From assembly GCA_028871055.1 (NCBI GenBank), contig JAGWON010000005.1:105101-169100 (forward strand): a stretch of DNA of 64,000 bases, in the 5' to 3' direction. Below the pieces are notes generated by a model. The model did not search any database, was not told the origin of the DNA, and saw only the letters and a program-made list of their open reading frames with translations. Within the stretch, counting starts at the first letter, position 1; the number at the start of each line of letters is the position of its first letter. This document shows positions 28,305 to 37,050 of this stretch, piece by piece. Made by a program: the position numbers and the translations under genes. The DNA comes from Alphaproteobacteria bacterium (GTDB taxonomy: Bacteria > Pseudomonadota > Alphaproteobacteria > ATCC43930 > CGMCC-115725).

Positions 28305-31267
28305 TCGCCGCCTCCGCCGGGCAGCCATTCGGCCACCCGCGCCAGATGCGTGTAATCCGAATAACGCGGCGCCTTGTCCGGCCGCGGCCAGGCGCGATAG
28401 GGCATCGCCGGATCGTCGAAGGCGGCGACGAGCTTTTCGAGGCCACGCCGCGCCGCTTCGGCTAGGGCCGCGACCGCCGCCGTGCCCTCGGCCTCGGTGC
28501 GTTCTTCGCCCGGCGGTTCGCGTCCGGTCAGCCGCCAATGGAGCAGCGCCGCCACCGCCGCCGGCGGGATGCCCGGAAAGCCGCCCGTCGCAGCGATCGC
28601 CGCCTCGAGCGCGAGCTGCGGCGCGTAGCCGGATAGGACCTCGCCCCTCTGCGGCAGCACGCCGGTCTTGTAGTCGAGGATGGCGAGGCCGCCGGCCGCG
28701 AGACGATCGATGCGGTCGGCCTTGCCGGACAGCGTGAACGGGCCGCGCGCCGACGGCAGCGTCATCGTGCCGGTGATCTCGCCGAAGCTCTGGGCGATGC
28801 GGGTGCGCCGCTCGCGCTCGGTCTCGACCATCCAGGCGGCGATGCGCTCGAAGCGCGGCCACCAGAAGGCGCGCACGTTGGGATGACGCAGCGCCTCGCC
28901 GAAGCATTCCCGGCCGAAGGCGACGAGCCGCTCCTCGGCATCGTCGGGTAGATCGTGAGGGAACGCGCGCAGGAAGCGGTCGAGCGCGGCATGAATGAAT
29001 ATCCCGCGATCGGCCGCGCCGGGATCGGCGTCGATCGGATCGAACGCCTTGAGCCGCAGCACGTGCTTGGCGTAGATCGCGTAGGGATCGCGCAGCCAGG
29101 TCTCGATCTCGGTGACCGAAAGTTGGCGCGGCCGCGCTTCGAGCGGCGGGCGCGGCTCTGGTGGTGCGGTCCGTTTGACCGGACCGGGATCGTCGAGCCG
29201 CATCTGCCATGCGCGCGGCGCACCGTCGGGCGCGAAGTCGCCCTGCATCCGGGCATCGAGGCCCGCAGCACGCAGCGCCGTCTCGAGCCGCAGCAGCCAG
29301 CGCGACGGCACGGTCGGATTGCCCTCGACGCGCGCCGCCCGCGTCAGCACCACGGCGCGGGCGCCGAGGCACTGGGCGAAATCGTGCGCCGCACGGCCGA
29401 TGCGAAGCTCCGGCGGCGGCAGGCCGAATTCGCGCCGCATCGGCCGCGATAGCCACGGATCGCTGTCGGTCCGCGCCGGCCAGACGCCCTCGTTGAGTCC
29501 GCCGAGAATGACGAGATCCGCCTGCTGCAGCCGCGCCTCGAGCAAGCCCCAGATGAAGAGCCGCGGATGCCGGCCGTAGGCCGGCCGCACCACTGGCGCG
29601 GCAATAAGCGCTTCGAACAACGCCGGATATTCGGCGCCCGCGATCTTGGGAAAGCCGCGCGCCGCCGCCAACAGCTCGTTGAGCCAGACCGCCGCGGCCT
29701 CGCCGGCTTCTTCGCGCCACAGGCAGCGGTCGCCGCTGTCATCGGCGGTGGCGGCGAGCGCCTCGGCGGCGCCGATATGCGCCTGCACCAGATGCTCGAG
29801 CTCAACGGTTTCGGCCGCCAGCGCCGCGACGAGCGGCGCCAACGCCCGGCCAACGCGGCCGACGTGATCGGCGAGATCGCGGTCGCCGACCGCCACGCGC
29901 AAGCCTTCGACGCCGGCGCCGGGTCGCGGCCCGCGCAATGCCGCGATCTCGAGCCGGCGCGTGAGCTCGCGGAATTGCGCCGCCGTGAGCCCGCCGGCGG
30001 CGAGCGGATGCTTGAGCAGCGCCAGCAGCGGCAGCGGCGCGAGTTCCTCGGCAACGCAAGCGAGCAGCAGGCGCAGAAACACGCCCGGCGGCGCCTGGGC
30101 GAGCGGCGTACCGGCGGAATCGTCGACGTCGATGTTCCAGCGCCGCAGCTCGCCAGCGACGCGACGCGCCAGGTCGCGGTCGGGCGTGACCAGCGCCGCG
30201 GTCCGGCCCGGATGCTCGAGCTGGCGGCGCATCAACAGCGCGATGGTCGTCGCCTCCTCCTGCGGGCCCGGGCAATCGACGCGCGCGAGCCCGTCGATGG
30301 CGGCGGCGGACAGGCCCCGCAGCGCGGTCCAACGGTGGCTGCGTGCCGCTGGCGCGAGGACAGCGCGCAACAGGGCGGACCGTGCCGGATTGCCGCCGCC
30401 CGGAGCCACCGCCGGCCAGGTCGCGACCTTGCCGGGCGTTAGTTCGAGCCGCGCCAGCAGCCGCGCCAGCAGGTGCTGCGGATGCGCGGGATCGGCGGCG
30501 ATCGCCTCCCATTCAGCGGCGTCGGCCGCGCGGTCGAGGCCGGGCAGCACGACCATCCCGTTCGGCAGACGGGCGACCGCGGCGACGAGCTCCGCCACCG
30601 CGGGCACGCCGCCGGTGATGCCGGCCGCGATCACCGGATGAGCCGGCGGGTTCTGCCGCCAGGCGGCGGCTTGGCGCTCGAGCACGCGATTGCGCCGGTC
30701 GGCGGCGTCGAGACAACCGATCTCGGCCAGCGCGTTCGGCCAGTGCTCGGAGACGATGGCCAGGAACCGCACCACCTGCTGCCAGTGCGCGGCGTGCTGC
30801 GCGGGCACGAGACGATCGAGATTGGCGAGGGTGCAGCCTTCGGACGCCACCTCGTCGAGAAAGCGCGCGAGCTCCGCGGCGAGCGGCGCCGCCTGCGCCG
30901 CATTCGCCGGTCCGGCGCCGCGCGCCTTGCCCCAGGCGAGGACGAGCTGCGCCAGCATGAGCCGGCGCTTGAGCTCGGGTACGGCCGGCGGCAGGTCGAG
31001 CATGCCGTCGCCGGCCGCCTCGTCGGCCAGGATCGCGAGCTCCTCGGCATCGACGTCGCCGACCGGCACGAGGCGCGGCAGCAGCAGCGGCCGGCCGTCG
31101 CCTTGCCGCAGGAACGCTTCGGCGAGCGACCGTGCGGCGCGGCGGGTCGGCAGCAGCACGGTCATGCGGGCGAGCGCGAGCGGATCGGTGCCGGCGCGCG
31201 CCGCCAGTCCCGCCGCCAGCGCGTCGAGGAAGGGCGTGCCGGTGTCGATCGTGAACACCGCGCCCAT
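28301..31267 (-). CDS. addB: Double-strand break repair protein AddB
   Basis: A 988-residue partner of AddA. The N-terminal inactive helicase region lacks a Walker A motif (MTVLLPTRRAARSLAEAFL is present instead). The C-terminal nuclease domain carries LSVTEIETWLRDPYAIYAKH and LSGKADRIDRLAAGGLAILDYKTG near residue 860. The four cysteines that hold an iron-sulfur cluster in the Bacillus AddB are not seen, as is usual for alphaproteobacterial AddB. It follows murU by four bases and overlaps addA by ATGA. Confidence 0.94.
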   Translation of the reverse strand: MGAVFTIDTGTPFLDALAAGLAARAGTDPLALARMTVLLPTRRAARSLAEAFLRQGDGRPLLLPRLVPVGDVDAEELAILADEAAGDGMLDLPPAVPELKRRLMLAQLVLAWGKARGAGPANAAQAAPLAAELARFLDEVASEGCTLANLDRLVPAQHAAHWQQVVRFLAIVSEHWPNALAEIGCLDAADRRNRVLERQAAAWRQNPPAHPVIAAGITGGVPAVAELVAAVARLPNGMVVLPGLDRAADAAEWEAIAADPAHPQHLLARLLARLELTPGKVATWPAVAPGGGNPARSALLRAVLAPAARSHRWTALRGLSAAAIDGLARVDCPGPQEEATTIALLMRRQLEHPGRTAALVTPDRDLARRVAGELRRWNIDVDDSAGTPLAQAPPGVFLRLLLACVAEELAPLPLLALLKHPLAAGGLTAAQFRELTRRLEIAALRGPRPGAGVEGLRVAVGDRDLADHVGRVGRALAPLVAALAAETVELEHLVQAHIGAAEALAATADDSGDRCLWREEAGEAAAVWLNELLAAARGFPKIAGAEYPALFEALIAAPVVRPAYGRHPRLFIWGLLEARLQQADLVILGGLNEGVWPARTDSDPWLSRPMRREFGLPPPELRIGRAAHDFAQCLGARAVVLTRAARVEGNPTVPSRWLLRLETALRAAGLDARMQGDFAPDGAPRAWQMRLDDPGPVKRTAPPEPRPPLEARPRQLSVTEIETWLRDPYAIYAKHVLRLKAFDPIDADPGAADRGIFIHAALDRFLRAFPHDLPDDAEERLVAFGRECFGEALRHPNVRAFWWPRFERIAAWMVETERERRTRIAQSFGEITGTMTLPSARGPFTLSGKADRIDRLAAGGLAILDYKTGVLPQRGEVLSGYAPQLALEAAIAATGGFPGIPPAAVAALLHWRLTGREPPGEERTEAEGTAAVAALAEAARRGLEKLVAAFDDPAMPYRAWPRPDKAPRYSDYTHLARVAEWLPGGGGE

Positions 31268-31271
31268 GGCG

Positions 31272-31991
31272 CTAGCGTTCGACCCGGTGGGTATGCAGCC
31301 GCGCCTCGGCCAGCGCCAGGCTCTCCGGCGTGCCGACGTGATACCACTCGCCGTCGTGGACCAGTCCGCGCAACCGACCGCGCTCGATCGCCGCGTCCCA
31401 TAGCCGATTGATCGAAAACGCACCCGTCGGCGCGCCGTCGAACAGCCGGTGATGCACGATCTCGATGCCGGCGAAGACGAAGGGCGCGACTTCGGTTTCG
31501 AGGCGCCGCCGCACGATTCCCGCCGGATCGAGCATGAAATCGCCGGGACCGTCGTAACCCGCCGCACGGGCGGTGGGCTGCATCAGCAACAGCGCATCGT
31601 CGCGCGCCGGATCGAAGCCGGCGGCGAGCTGATGCAGCGCCGACATCGCCCCGCCGAGCCAGAAGATGTCGGCATTGAGCGCAAAGAACACGTCGCCGAG
31701 AAGCGGCAGCGCCTTGGCGATGCCGCCGCCGGTTTCGAGCGCCTGATCCTCGCGCGAGAATTCAACGGCGATGTCGCGCCGCCGTACCAGGTGCGCGGCG
31801 ATGGCGTCGCCCATGTAATGGAGATTGACGACGACGCGCTTCACGCCGGCCGTCGCCAGGTGATCGAGCACGTGGTCGATCAGCGCGCGGCCCTCGACCG
31901 TGATCAGCGGCTTGGGTCGCGCGTCGGTGAGGGCGCCCATGCGCTTGCCGCGCCCGGCGGCGAGCACGATCGCGCTCTCGGGCACGCTCAC
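31272..31991 (-). CDS. murU: Nucleotidyltransferase, probable N-acetylmuramate-1-phosphate uridylyltransferase MurU
   Basis: A 239-residue sugar-1-phosphate nucleotidyltransferase with LAAGRGKRMG and RPKPLITVEG near the N-terminus, FALNADIFW (metal-binding Asp) and YHVGTPESLALAEARL at the end. In Pseudomonas MurU makes UDP-MurNAc from MurNAc-1-phosphate, bypassing fosfomycin-sensitive MurA. The GTG at 31991 overlaps the amgK stop (GTGA); an ATG at 32006 is a possible alternative. AmgK upstream supports the recycling role. Confidence 0.83.
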   Translation of the reverse strand: MSVPESAIVLAAGRGKRMGALTDARPKPLITVEGRALIDHVLDHLATAGVKRVVVNLHYMGDAIAAHLVRRRDIAVEFSREDQALETGGGIAKALPLLGDVFFALNADIFWLGGAMSALHQLAAGFDPARDDALLLMQPTARAAGYDGPGDFMLDPAGIVRRRLETEVAPFVFAGIEIVHHRLFDGAPTGAFSINRLWDAAIERGRLRGLVHDGEWYHVGTPESLALAEARLHTHRVER

Positions 31992-33001
31992 GCGGCGGGG
32001 CGGCATGGCGGGATACCGCGCTCGGATTCGGGAATGTGACGGGCGAGCCACGCGGCCATCGGCGCCAGCGCGGGATGCGCCAAGTCCTGCTGCAGCAGCC
32101 GCCACACGCGCGGGATGTGCACCAGGTATTGCGGCTTGCCGTCGCGCACGCAAAGCCGGGTGAAGATGCCGACGATCTTGGCATTGCGCTGCGCGCCGAG
32201 GATGGCATAGGACGCCTCGAACGCGGCGCGATCGAGCTCGGGGAAGGCCGCGAGATAGCGCTCCTTCATGCGGACGACGAGATCAGGCGTGACGTCGCGC
32301 CGCGCATCCTCCAAGAGCGAGACCAAGTCGTAGCTCCGCGGCCCGATCACCGCGTCCTGGAAATCGAGCAGGCCGCATTCGAGCAGGCCGCTGCGGTTGC
32401 GCACGCGCATGAGATTGTCGACGTGATAATCGCGCAGCACCAGCGTCGCGGGATTGCTTCGCGCCGCCGGCAGCAGGTCTTGCCAAAGCGCGAGATATTC
32501 GGCGCGCAGCGCCGGATCGATCGGGCCGCCTACGATCGAGGGCCAATACCAATCGGCGAGCAGTGCCACCTCGTCGAGCAGCCTCTGGTCGTCGTAGGCC
32601 GGTAGAAACTTCGCATCTTTCGGAGCGAAACGCCGCGCGAGCGCGACCAGCACGTCGACCGCCAGCGCGTAAAGCGGCTCCTCGGCGTCGCCGCGCGCCA
32701 GCAGCCAGGTATAGGTCTCATCGCCGAGATCCTCGAGCAACAGCAATCCGTGCTCGGCGTCCTGGTTGAAGATGGTCGGAGCACTAAAGCCCATGCGGCG
32801 CAGCAGCCGCGCGACGGCGAGATAGGCCCGGACATTTTCCTGCGGCGGCGGCGCATCCATCAATATGGCGGTGCGCTTCTCGGCGCTGCGCAGCCGAACG
32901 TAGCGCCGGAACGACGCGTCGCCGGGCAGGGGCTCGTGCTGGGCGTCGCGCCAACCCGCCTGGCCGAGGAAGCGGTCGATCACCGCCGCGCGCTCAGACA
33001 C
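31988..33001 (-). CDS. amgK: Cell-wall sugar kinase AmgK (aminoglycoside phosphotransferase fold)
   Basis: A 337-residue kinase of the APH/choline-kinase fold. The Brenner-type motif DYHVDNLM and the following LLDFQDAVIG, plus FRRYVRL near residue 36, fit anomeric kinases that phosphorylate MurNAc and GlcNAc from recycled peptidoglycan. The GTG start at 33001 overlaps the tsaE stop by eight bases; longer reading upstream is tsaE out of frame. Order tsaE-amgK-murU is also seen in pseudomonads. Confidence 0.85.
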   Translation of the reverse strand: MSERAAVIDRFLGQAGWRDAQHEPLPGDASFRRYVRLRSAEKRTAILMDAPPPQENVRAYLAVARLLRRMGFSAPTIFNQDAEHGLLLLEDLGDETYTWLLARGDAEEPLYALAVDVLVALARRFAPKDAKFLPAYDDQRLLDEVALLADWYWPSIVGGPIDPALRAEYLALWQDLLPAARSNPATLVLRDYHVDNLMRVRNRSGLLECGLLDFQDAVIGPRSYDLVSLLEDARRDVTPDLVVRMKERYLAAFPELDRAAFEASYAILGAQRNAKIVGIFTRLCVRDGKPQYLVHIPRVWRLLQQDLAHPALAPMAAWLARHIPESERGIPPCRPAA

Positions 33002-33473
33002 CGCGCAACCCTTCGATTCGATTGTGCCACGACGGCGACGCCGCGGCCGCGACCGTGCGCGACCCGGGCGTGGGACCGGCGCCAAACGTCAGGTCGAGCC
33101 GCTCCGCCGGCAGCAGCGGACCCAGGCGCTCGGGCCATTCGATCAGGCTGATGCCTTCGCCCAGCGCCTCCTCGAATCCGAGCTCGCGGGCCTCCGCGGC
33201 GGCGCTCAGGCGATAGAGGTCGAAATGCCAGATCGGCAGGTCCGATTCGCCGCCGTAGATTTCGACCAGGGTGAACGTCGGGCTCGGCACCTCGATCGAC
33301 TCGGCCAGACGGGCACGAATGAAGGCGCGGGCGAAGCTGGTCTTGCCGCTGCCGAGCTCGCCTCTGAGCGCGATCACGTCGCCCTTTCGCGCCGCGCGCG
33401 CCAAGCGTTCGGCGAGCCGTCCGGTCGCAGCTTCATCGGGCAAGGCGAGAACAAGCGCGGCATCTCCATCCAC
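32994..33473 (-). CDS. tsaE: tRNA threonylcarbamoyladenosine biosynthesis ATPase TsaE
   Basis: A 159-residue P-loop protein needed with TsaB and TsaD for the t6A37 modification of ANN-decoding tRNAs. Walker A GELGSGKT at residues 38-45, then SPTFTLVEIY, HFDLYRL and LIEWPERLG are the standard TsaE motifs. First gene of the minus-strand operon tsaE-amgK-murU-addB-addA; promoter presumably in the 79 bases shared with the divergent ferredoxin reductase gene. Confidence 0.95.
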   Translation of the reverse strand: MDGDAALVLALPDEAATGRLAERLARAARKGDVIALRGELGSGKTSFARAFIRARLAESIEVPSPTFTLVEIYGGESDLPIWHFDLYRLSAAAEARELGFEEALGEGISLIEWPERLGPLLPAERLDLTFGAGPTPGSRTVAAAASPSWHNRIEGLRGV

Positions 33474-33552
33474 GGCGCTGTTTTAGGCTGCGGCCCCGGG
33501 CGCCGCAACCGCGGGGTTGCGCCGCCCCCGGCGCGCCGGCATGGTAGGCGCG

Positions 33553-34560
33553 ATGACGGAAACCGCAACCGATGTCGCGATCGTAGGCGCGGGGCCGGTC
33601 GGGCTTTTTGCGGTATTCGAGTGCGGCATGCTGAAGATGCGCAGCTGCGTCGTCGATGCGCTGGAGGCACCGGGCGGCCAATGCGCAGCGCTCTACCCCG
33701 AGAAGCCGATCTACGACATTCCGGGCTATCCGCGCATCGACGCGCAGGAGCTGGTGCGTAAGCTGGTCGAGCAGGCGGCGCCGTTCGCACCCGCTTACCA
33801 GCTGGGACATCCGGTCATCGCGCTCGAGCACCGCGACGGCGGCTTTGTCCTGCGCACGGCGAACGCGACCATTGCCGCACGCGCGGTGATCGTTGCCGCC
33901 GGCGCCGGCGCCTTCGGCCCCAACCGTCCGCCGCTTGACGGCATCGAGCGCTACGAAGGCAAGAGCGTGTTCTATCTGGTGACGCGGCGCGAGGATTTCC
34001 GCGGCAAGCGCGTGGTCATCGTCGGCGGCGGCGATTCGGCCGTCGACTGGGCCCTGTCGCTGGCCGAGATTGCCGCCACGGTGATGCTCGTCCATCGCCG
34101 CACCAAGTTCCGCGCCGCGCCCGAAAACGTCGCGCGGCTCGCGGCGCTGGCCAAGGCCGGCGCTATCGATCTGGTGACGCCGTATCAGCTCCACGCGCTC
34201 GACGGCGAAGGCGGGATGTTGCGCGCGGTGACCGTCGCCGATCTCGACGGTAAGACGAGGACGCTGCTGGCCGACATCCTGCTGCCGTTCTTCGGCCTCG
34301 CCACCGATCTGGGGCCGATCGCCCAATGGGGCCTCGACCTCGAACGCCATCACGTCAAGATCGAGCCGGCGACCTGCGCCACCTCGCAACCCGGCATTTT
34401 CGCCATCGGTGACGTGGCGCACTATCCCGGTAAACTCAAGCTGATCCTGTCGGGCTTCGCCGAGGCGGCGCTCGCGGCACGGGCGATCTTCCCGCTCGTT
34501 CATCCGGGCGAGGCGTTGCATTTCGAATATTCGACGATGACCGGGGTGCCGGGCCGCTGA
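33553..34560 (+). CDS. Ferredoxin/flavodoxin-NADP reductase, thioredoxin-reductase-like type
   Basis: A 335-residue FAD enzyme. GAGPVGLFAVFECG binds FAD, GGGDSAVDWAL binds NADPH, and GIFAIGDVAHYPGKLKLI closes the FAD site. No CxxC redox pair is present, and GGQCAALYPEKPIYDIPGYP is characteristic of the TrxR-like ferredoxin-NADP reductases of Bacillus and Rhodopseudomonas rather than thioredoxin reductase. It supplies or draws electrons from ferredoxin. ATG at 33553; 33541 and 33517 are weaker in-frame options. Confidence 0.9.
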   Translation: MTETATDVAIVGAGPVGLFAVFECGMLKMRSCVVDALEAPGGQCAALYPEKPIYDIPGYPRIDAQELVRKLVEQAAPFAPAYQLGHPVIALEHRDGGFVLRTANATIAARAVIVAAGAGAFGPNRPPLDGIERYEGKSVFYLVTRREDFRGKRVVIVGGGDSAVDWALSLAEIAATVMLVHRRTKFRAAPENVARLAALAKAGAIDLVTPYQLHALDGEGGMLRAVTVADLDGKTRTLLADILLPFFGLATDLGPIAQWGLDLERHHVKIEPATCATSQPGIFAIGDVAHYPGKLKLILSGFAEAALAARAIFPLVHPGEALHFEYSTMTGVPGR

Positions 34561-34584
34561 CGCCGGCCGTCGAAGCGGCGGCGT

Positions 34585-36354
34585 TCAGGCGAGCTCGTTG
34601 AAATCGTCGAGCAGGCTGGCGATGCGCGCGTCGTCGAGCTGGTCCATGATGGCGCGGGCGCGCTGCGTCGCCGCCGCCAGATCGAGGGCGCGGATGCGCT
34701 GCTTGACGCGCGGCACGTTGGCCGGCGCCATCGACAGCTCGCGAATGCCGAGGCCGAGCAGCAAGGCGGTATAACGCGGGTCGCCCGCCATCTCGCCGCA
34801 CAGGCTCACCGGGATCTGGGCGCGCAGCGCCGCCTCGACCGCGAACTGGATCAGGCGCAGCACCGCCGGATGCAGCGGATTGTGCAGGTAGGCGACGCGC
34901 TCGTCGCCGCGGTCGACCGCCAGCGCGTACTGGATCAAATCGTTGGTGCCGATGGCGAAGAAATCCGCGACTGCAGCCAACGCGTCGGCGGCCAGCGCGG
35001 CGCCGGGAATCTCGATCATCACGCCCAAGGGCGGCAGCGGATCGGGCACGCGCGACCCGCGCCGCTTGAGCCGCCGCGCGACCTGGCCGAGATCCTCGCG
35101 CGCCGCGCGGACTTCGCCGACGCTCGAGATCATCGGCAGCAGGATGCGCACCGGCCCGTGTGCCGCGGCACGCAGCATGGCCGCGAACTGGGCATCGAGC
35201 AGGCTGCGCTCCTTGAGCGACAGGCGGATGGCGCGCATGCCGAGCGCCGGATTGTTGCCCTCCCCCTCCATCAGCTCGGCCAGGGGCGCGGCCAGCTTGT
35301 CGCCGCCGATGTCCAGCGTCCTGAGCGTCACCGGCTTGCCGTCCATGCCGCGCACCAGTCCGGCATAGGCGGCGTATTGCTCGTCCTCGTCCGGGAGGTC
35401 GTCGCGATTCATGTAGAGGAACTCGGTGCGCACTAGGCCGAGCCCCTGCGCGCCGACCGACAGCGCCTGGCCGAGCTCGCGCGGCAGCTCGAGATTGGCC
35501 TCGAGGGTGATCGCAACGCCGTCGCGGGTCTCCGCCGGCAGGCGCTTGAGACGGGCAAGACCGCGCCCGGCCCGCTCGATCGCCGAGCGCCGCTTCTCGA
35601 ACCGCGCTAGCGTTGCGGCGGCCGGATTCAGCACCACTTCGCCGGTGCCGCCGTCGAGCACGACGGTGTCGCCGGGCGCCGCGTCCTTGAGCAGATCGGC
35701 GATGCCAAGCACCGCCGGTATGCCGAGCGCGCGCGCCATGATCGCGGTATGGCCCTCGGCGCCGCCGAGCACGGTGGCGAAGCCCTTGACCTGTTTCGGA
35801 TCCATCAGCGCGATATCGGCCGGACTCAGCTCCTCGGCCAGCACGATCGAACCTTCGGCCAGCGTCTTGAACGCGGCATAGGGCGTCTTGGTCAGGTTGC
35901 GCAGCAGCCGCTGTCCGACCACCCGCACGTCTTCGATCCGCGCCGCAAGATAGGCGTCGCCCATGGCGGCGAAACTCTCGCCCATGCGCTCGATCTCGAG
36001 CGCGACCGCGCGTTCGGCATTGACCCGATCCTCGACGATGCGGCGCTCGACCCCGCGGACGAAACGCGAGTGCGACAGCATCGCGAGGTGCGCGTCGAGC
36101 AGATAGCCCATCTCCTCTGCGGCGGTGCCGGGCAGCGCCACCGCCTTGGTCTTGAGCTTCCTGAGCTGCTTGATCGCGACCTCGACCGCCTGGGCGAGGC
36201 GCTTCTCCTCGCCGTCGACCTCGGCCGGCTCGAGCCGCCGCTCCGGCACCACGATCGCACTGCTATCGGTGACGAAGGCGCGGCCGACCGCGATGCCCGG
36301 CGCGATGCCGAGCCCCTGCAACCGCCGTTCGCCGCGCGTGCCGTCAGTCCTCAT
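34585..36354 (-). CDS. ptsI: Phosphoenolpyruvate-protein phosphotransferase (PTS enzyme I)
   Basis: A 589-residue enzyme that takes phosphate from PEP and gives it to HPr. The phosphohistidine motif GGAEGHTAIMARALGIPAVLG is near residue 198, and the PEP-binding C-terminal barrel has LRTLDIGGDK, GMRAIRLSL, LPMISSVGE and ISLCGE-like VSLCGEMAGD. No N-terminal GAF domain, so it is the EI type rather than PtsP. It overlaps the HPr gene by 11 bases. No sugar permease (EIIBC) is in the window. Confidence 0.96.
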   Translation of the reverse strand: MRTDGTRGERRLQGLGIAPGIAVGRAFVTDSSAIVVPERRLEPAEVDGEEKRLAQAVEVAIKQLRKLKTKAVALPGTAAEEMGYLLDAHLAMLSHSRFVRGVERRIVEDRVNAERAVALEIERMGESFAAMGDAYLAARIEDVRVVGQRLLRNLTKTPYAAFKTLAEGSIVLAEELSPADIALMDPKQVKGFATVLGGAEGHTAIMARALGIPAVLGIADLLKDAAPGDTVVLDGGTGEVVLNPAAATLARFEKRRSAIERAGRGLARLKRLPAETRDGVAITLEANLELPRELGQALSVGAQGLGLVRTEFLYMNRDDLPDEDEQYAAYAGLVRGMDGKPVTLRTLDIGGDKLAAPLAELMEGEGNNPALGMRAIRLSLKERSLLDAQFAAMLRAAAHGPVRILLPMISSVGEVRAAREDLGQVARRLKRRGSRVPDPLPPLGVMIEIPGAALAADALAAVADFFAIGTNDLIQYALAVDRGDERVAYLHNPLHPAVLRLIQFAVEAALRAQIPVSLCGEMAGDPRYTALLLGLGIRELSMAPANVPRVKQRIRALDLAAATQRARAIMDQLDDARIASLLDDFNELA

Positions 36355-36646
36355 TGAAGCCGCCGGTGATCAGCGCCACGAGCGCATCGACCGCGCTCGC
36401 GGCATCGGGCCCGGTGGCGCTCAAGTCGATGGTGCTACCGGGGCCCGCGGCGAGCATCATCAGGCCCATAATAGACTTTCCTGAAACCGACGAACCGGCT
36501 TTCGTGACGGTCACGTCGGCGTCGTATTCGAAGGCGAGCTTGACGAAGCGGGCGGCGGCCCGGGCGTGCAGGCCGCGCTGGTTGCGGATCGTGACGGTGC
36601 GGTGGATTTCGGAAGGCGCCGGAGCGCCGGCCGGCATTTCCGCCAT
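36344..36646 (-). CDS. ptsH: Phosphocarrier protein HPr
   Basis: A 100-residue phosphocarrier. The active site GLHARAAA gives His27, equivalent to His15 of the family, with an N-terminal extension of about 12 residues. SGKSIMGLMML supplies Ser58, equivalent to Ser46, the target of the HprK encoded upstream. It overlaps manX by ATGA. Phosphorylation at Ser would tune the cascade to metabolic state. Confidence 0.97.
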   Translation of the reverse strand: MAEMPAGAPAPSEIHRTVTIRNQRGLHARAAARFVKLAFEYDADVTVTKAGSSVSGKSIMGLMMLAAGPGSTIDLSATGPDAASAVDALVALITGGFNED

Positions 36647-37050
36647 CAGCGAACGTCGGCGAGGAGTTGCGAAGCGACGTTGATGTATTTGCGGCCCGCT
36701 TCCTGCGCGCCGCGCACGGCATCGGCGAGCGATTCGGTCTGGCGCAGGCTTGCCAGCTTGATCAGCATCGGCAGGTTGACGCCAGCGATCACCTCGACCT
36801 TGGCCTTGTCCATGATCGAAATGGCAAGGTTCGAGGGCGTGCCGCCGAACATGTCGGTCAGCAGCACGACGCCGTCGCCGTTGCCGACCTCCTCGACCGA
36901 GCGAAGGATGTCCTGCCGCCGCTTTTCCATGTCGTCTTCCGGGCCGATGCAGACGGCGGCGATGTTGCGTTGCGGCCCGACGACGTGCTCCAGCGCGGAG
37001 ATGAACTCCGCCGCGAGACGGCCGTGCGTGACGAGAACCATGCCAATCAT
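36646..37050 (-). CDS. manX: PTS EIIA component, mannose family
   Basis: A 134-residue EIIA-Man-like protein. The phosphohistidine is His9 in MVLVTHGRLAAE; DMFGGTPSNLA is the conserved active-site loop. Without EIIB/C partners it is thought to act as a regulator in alphaproteobacteria. ATGA overlaps link it to rapZ upstream and ptsH downstream. A much longer frame through rapZ is not real. Confidence 0.93.
   Translation of the reverse strand: MIGMVLVTHGRLAAEFISALEHVVGPQRNIAAVCIGPEDDMEKRRQDILRSVEEVGNGDGVVLLTDMFGGTPSNLAISIMDKAKVEVIAGVNLPMLIKLASLRQTESLADAVRGAQEAGRKYINVASQLLADVR

Noticed and set aside
25866..28355. An 829-codon open frame on the plus strand opposite addA
   Set aside because: Antisense to a clear AddA protein; its Arg/His/Gln-rich composition is the usual mirror of high-GC codons and shows no domain.
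28305..29720. An N-terminal extension of about 470 residues on AddA
   Set aside because: It is the addB sequence in another frame; the AddA family begins shortly before the Walker A motif and the ATG at 28304 overlaps the addB stop.
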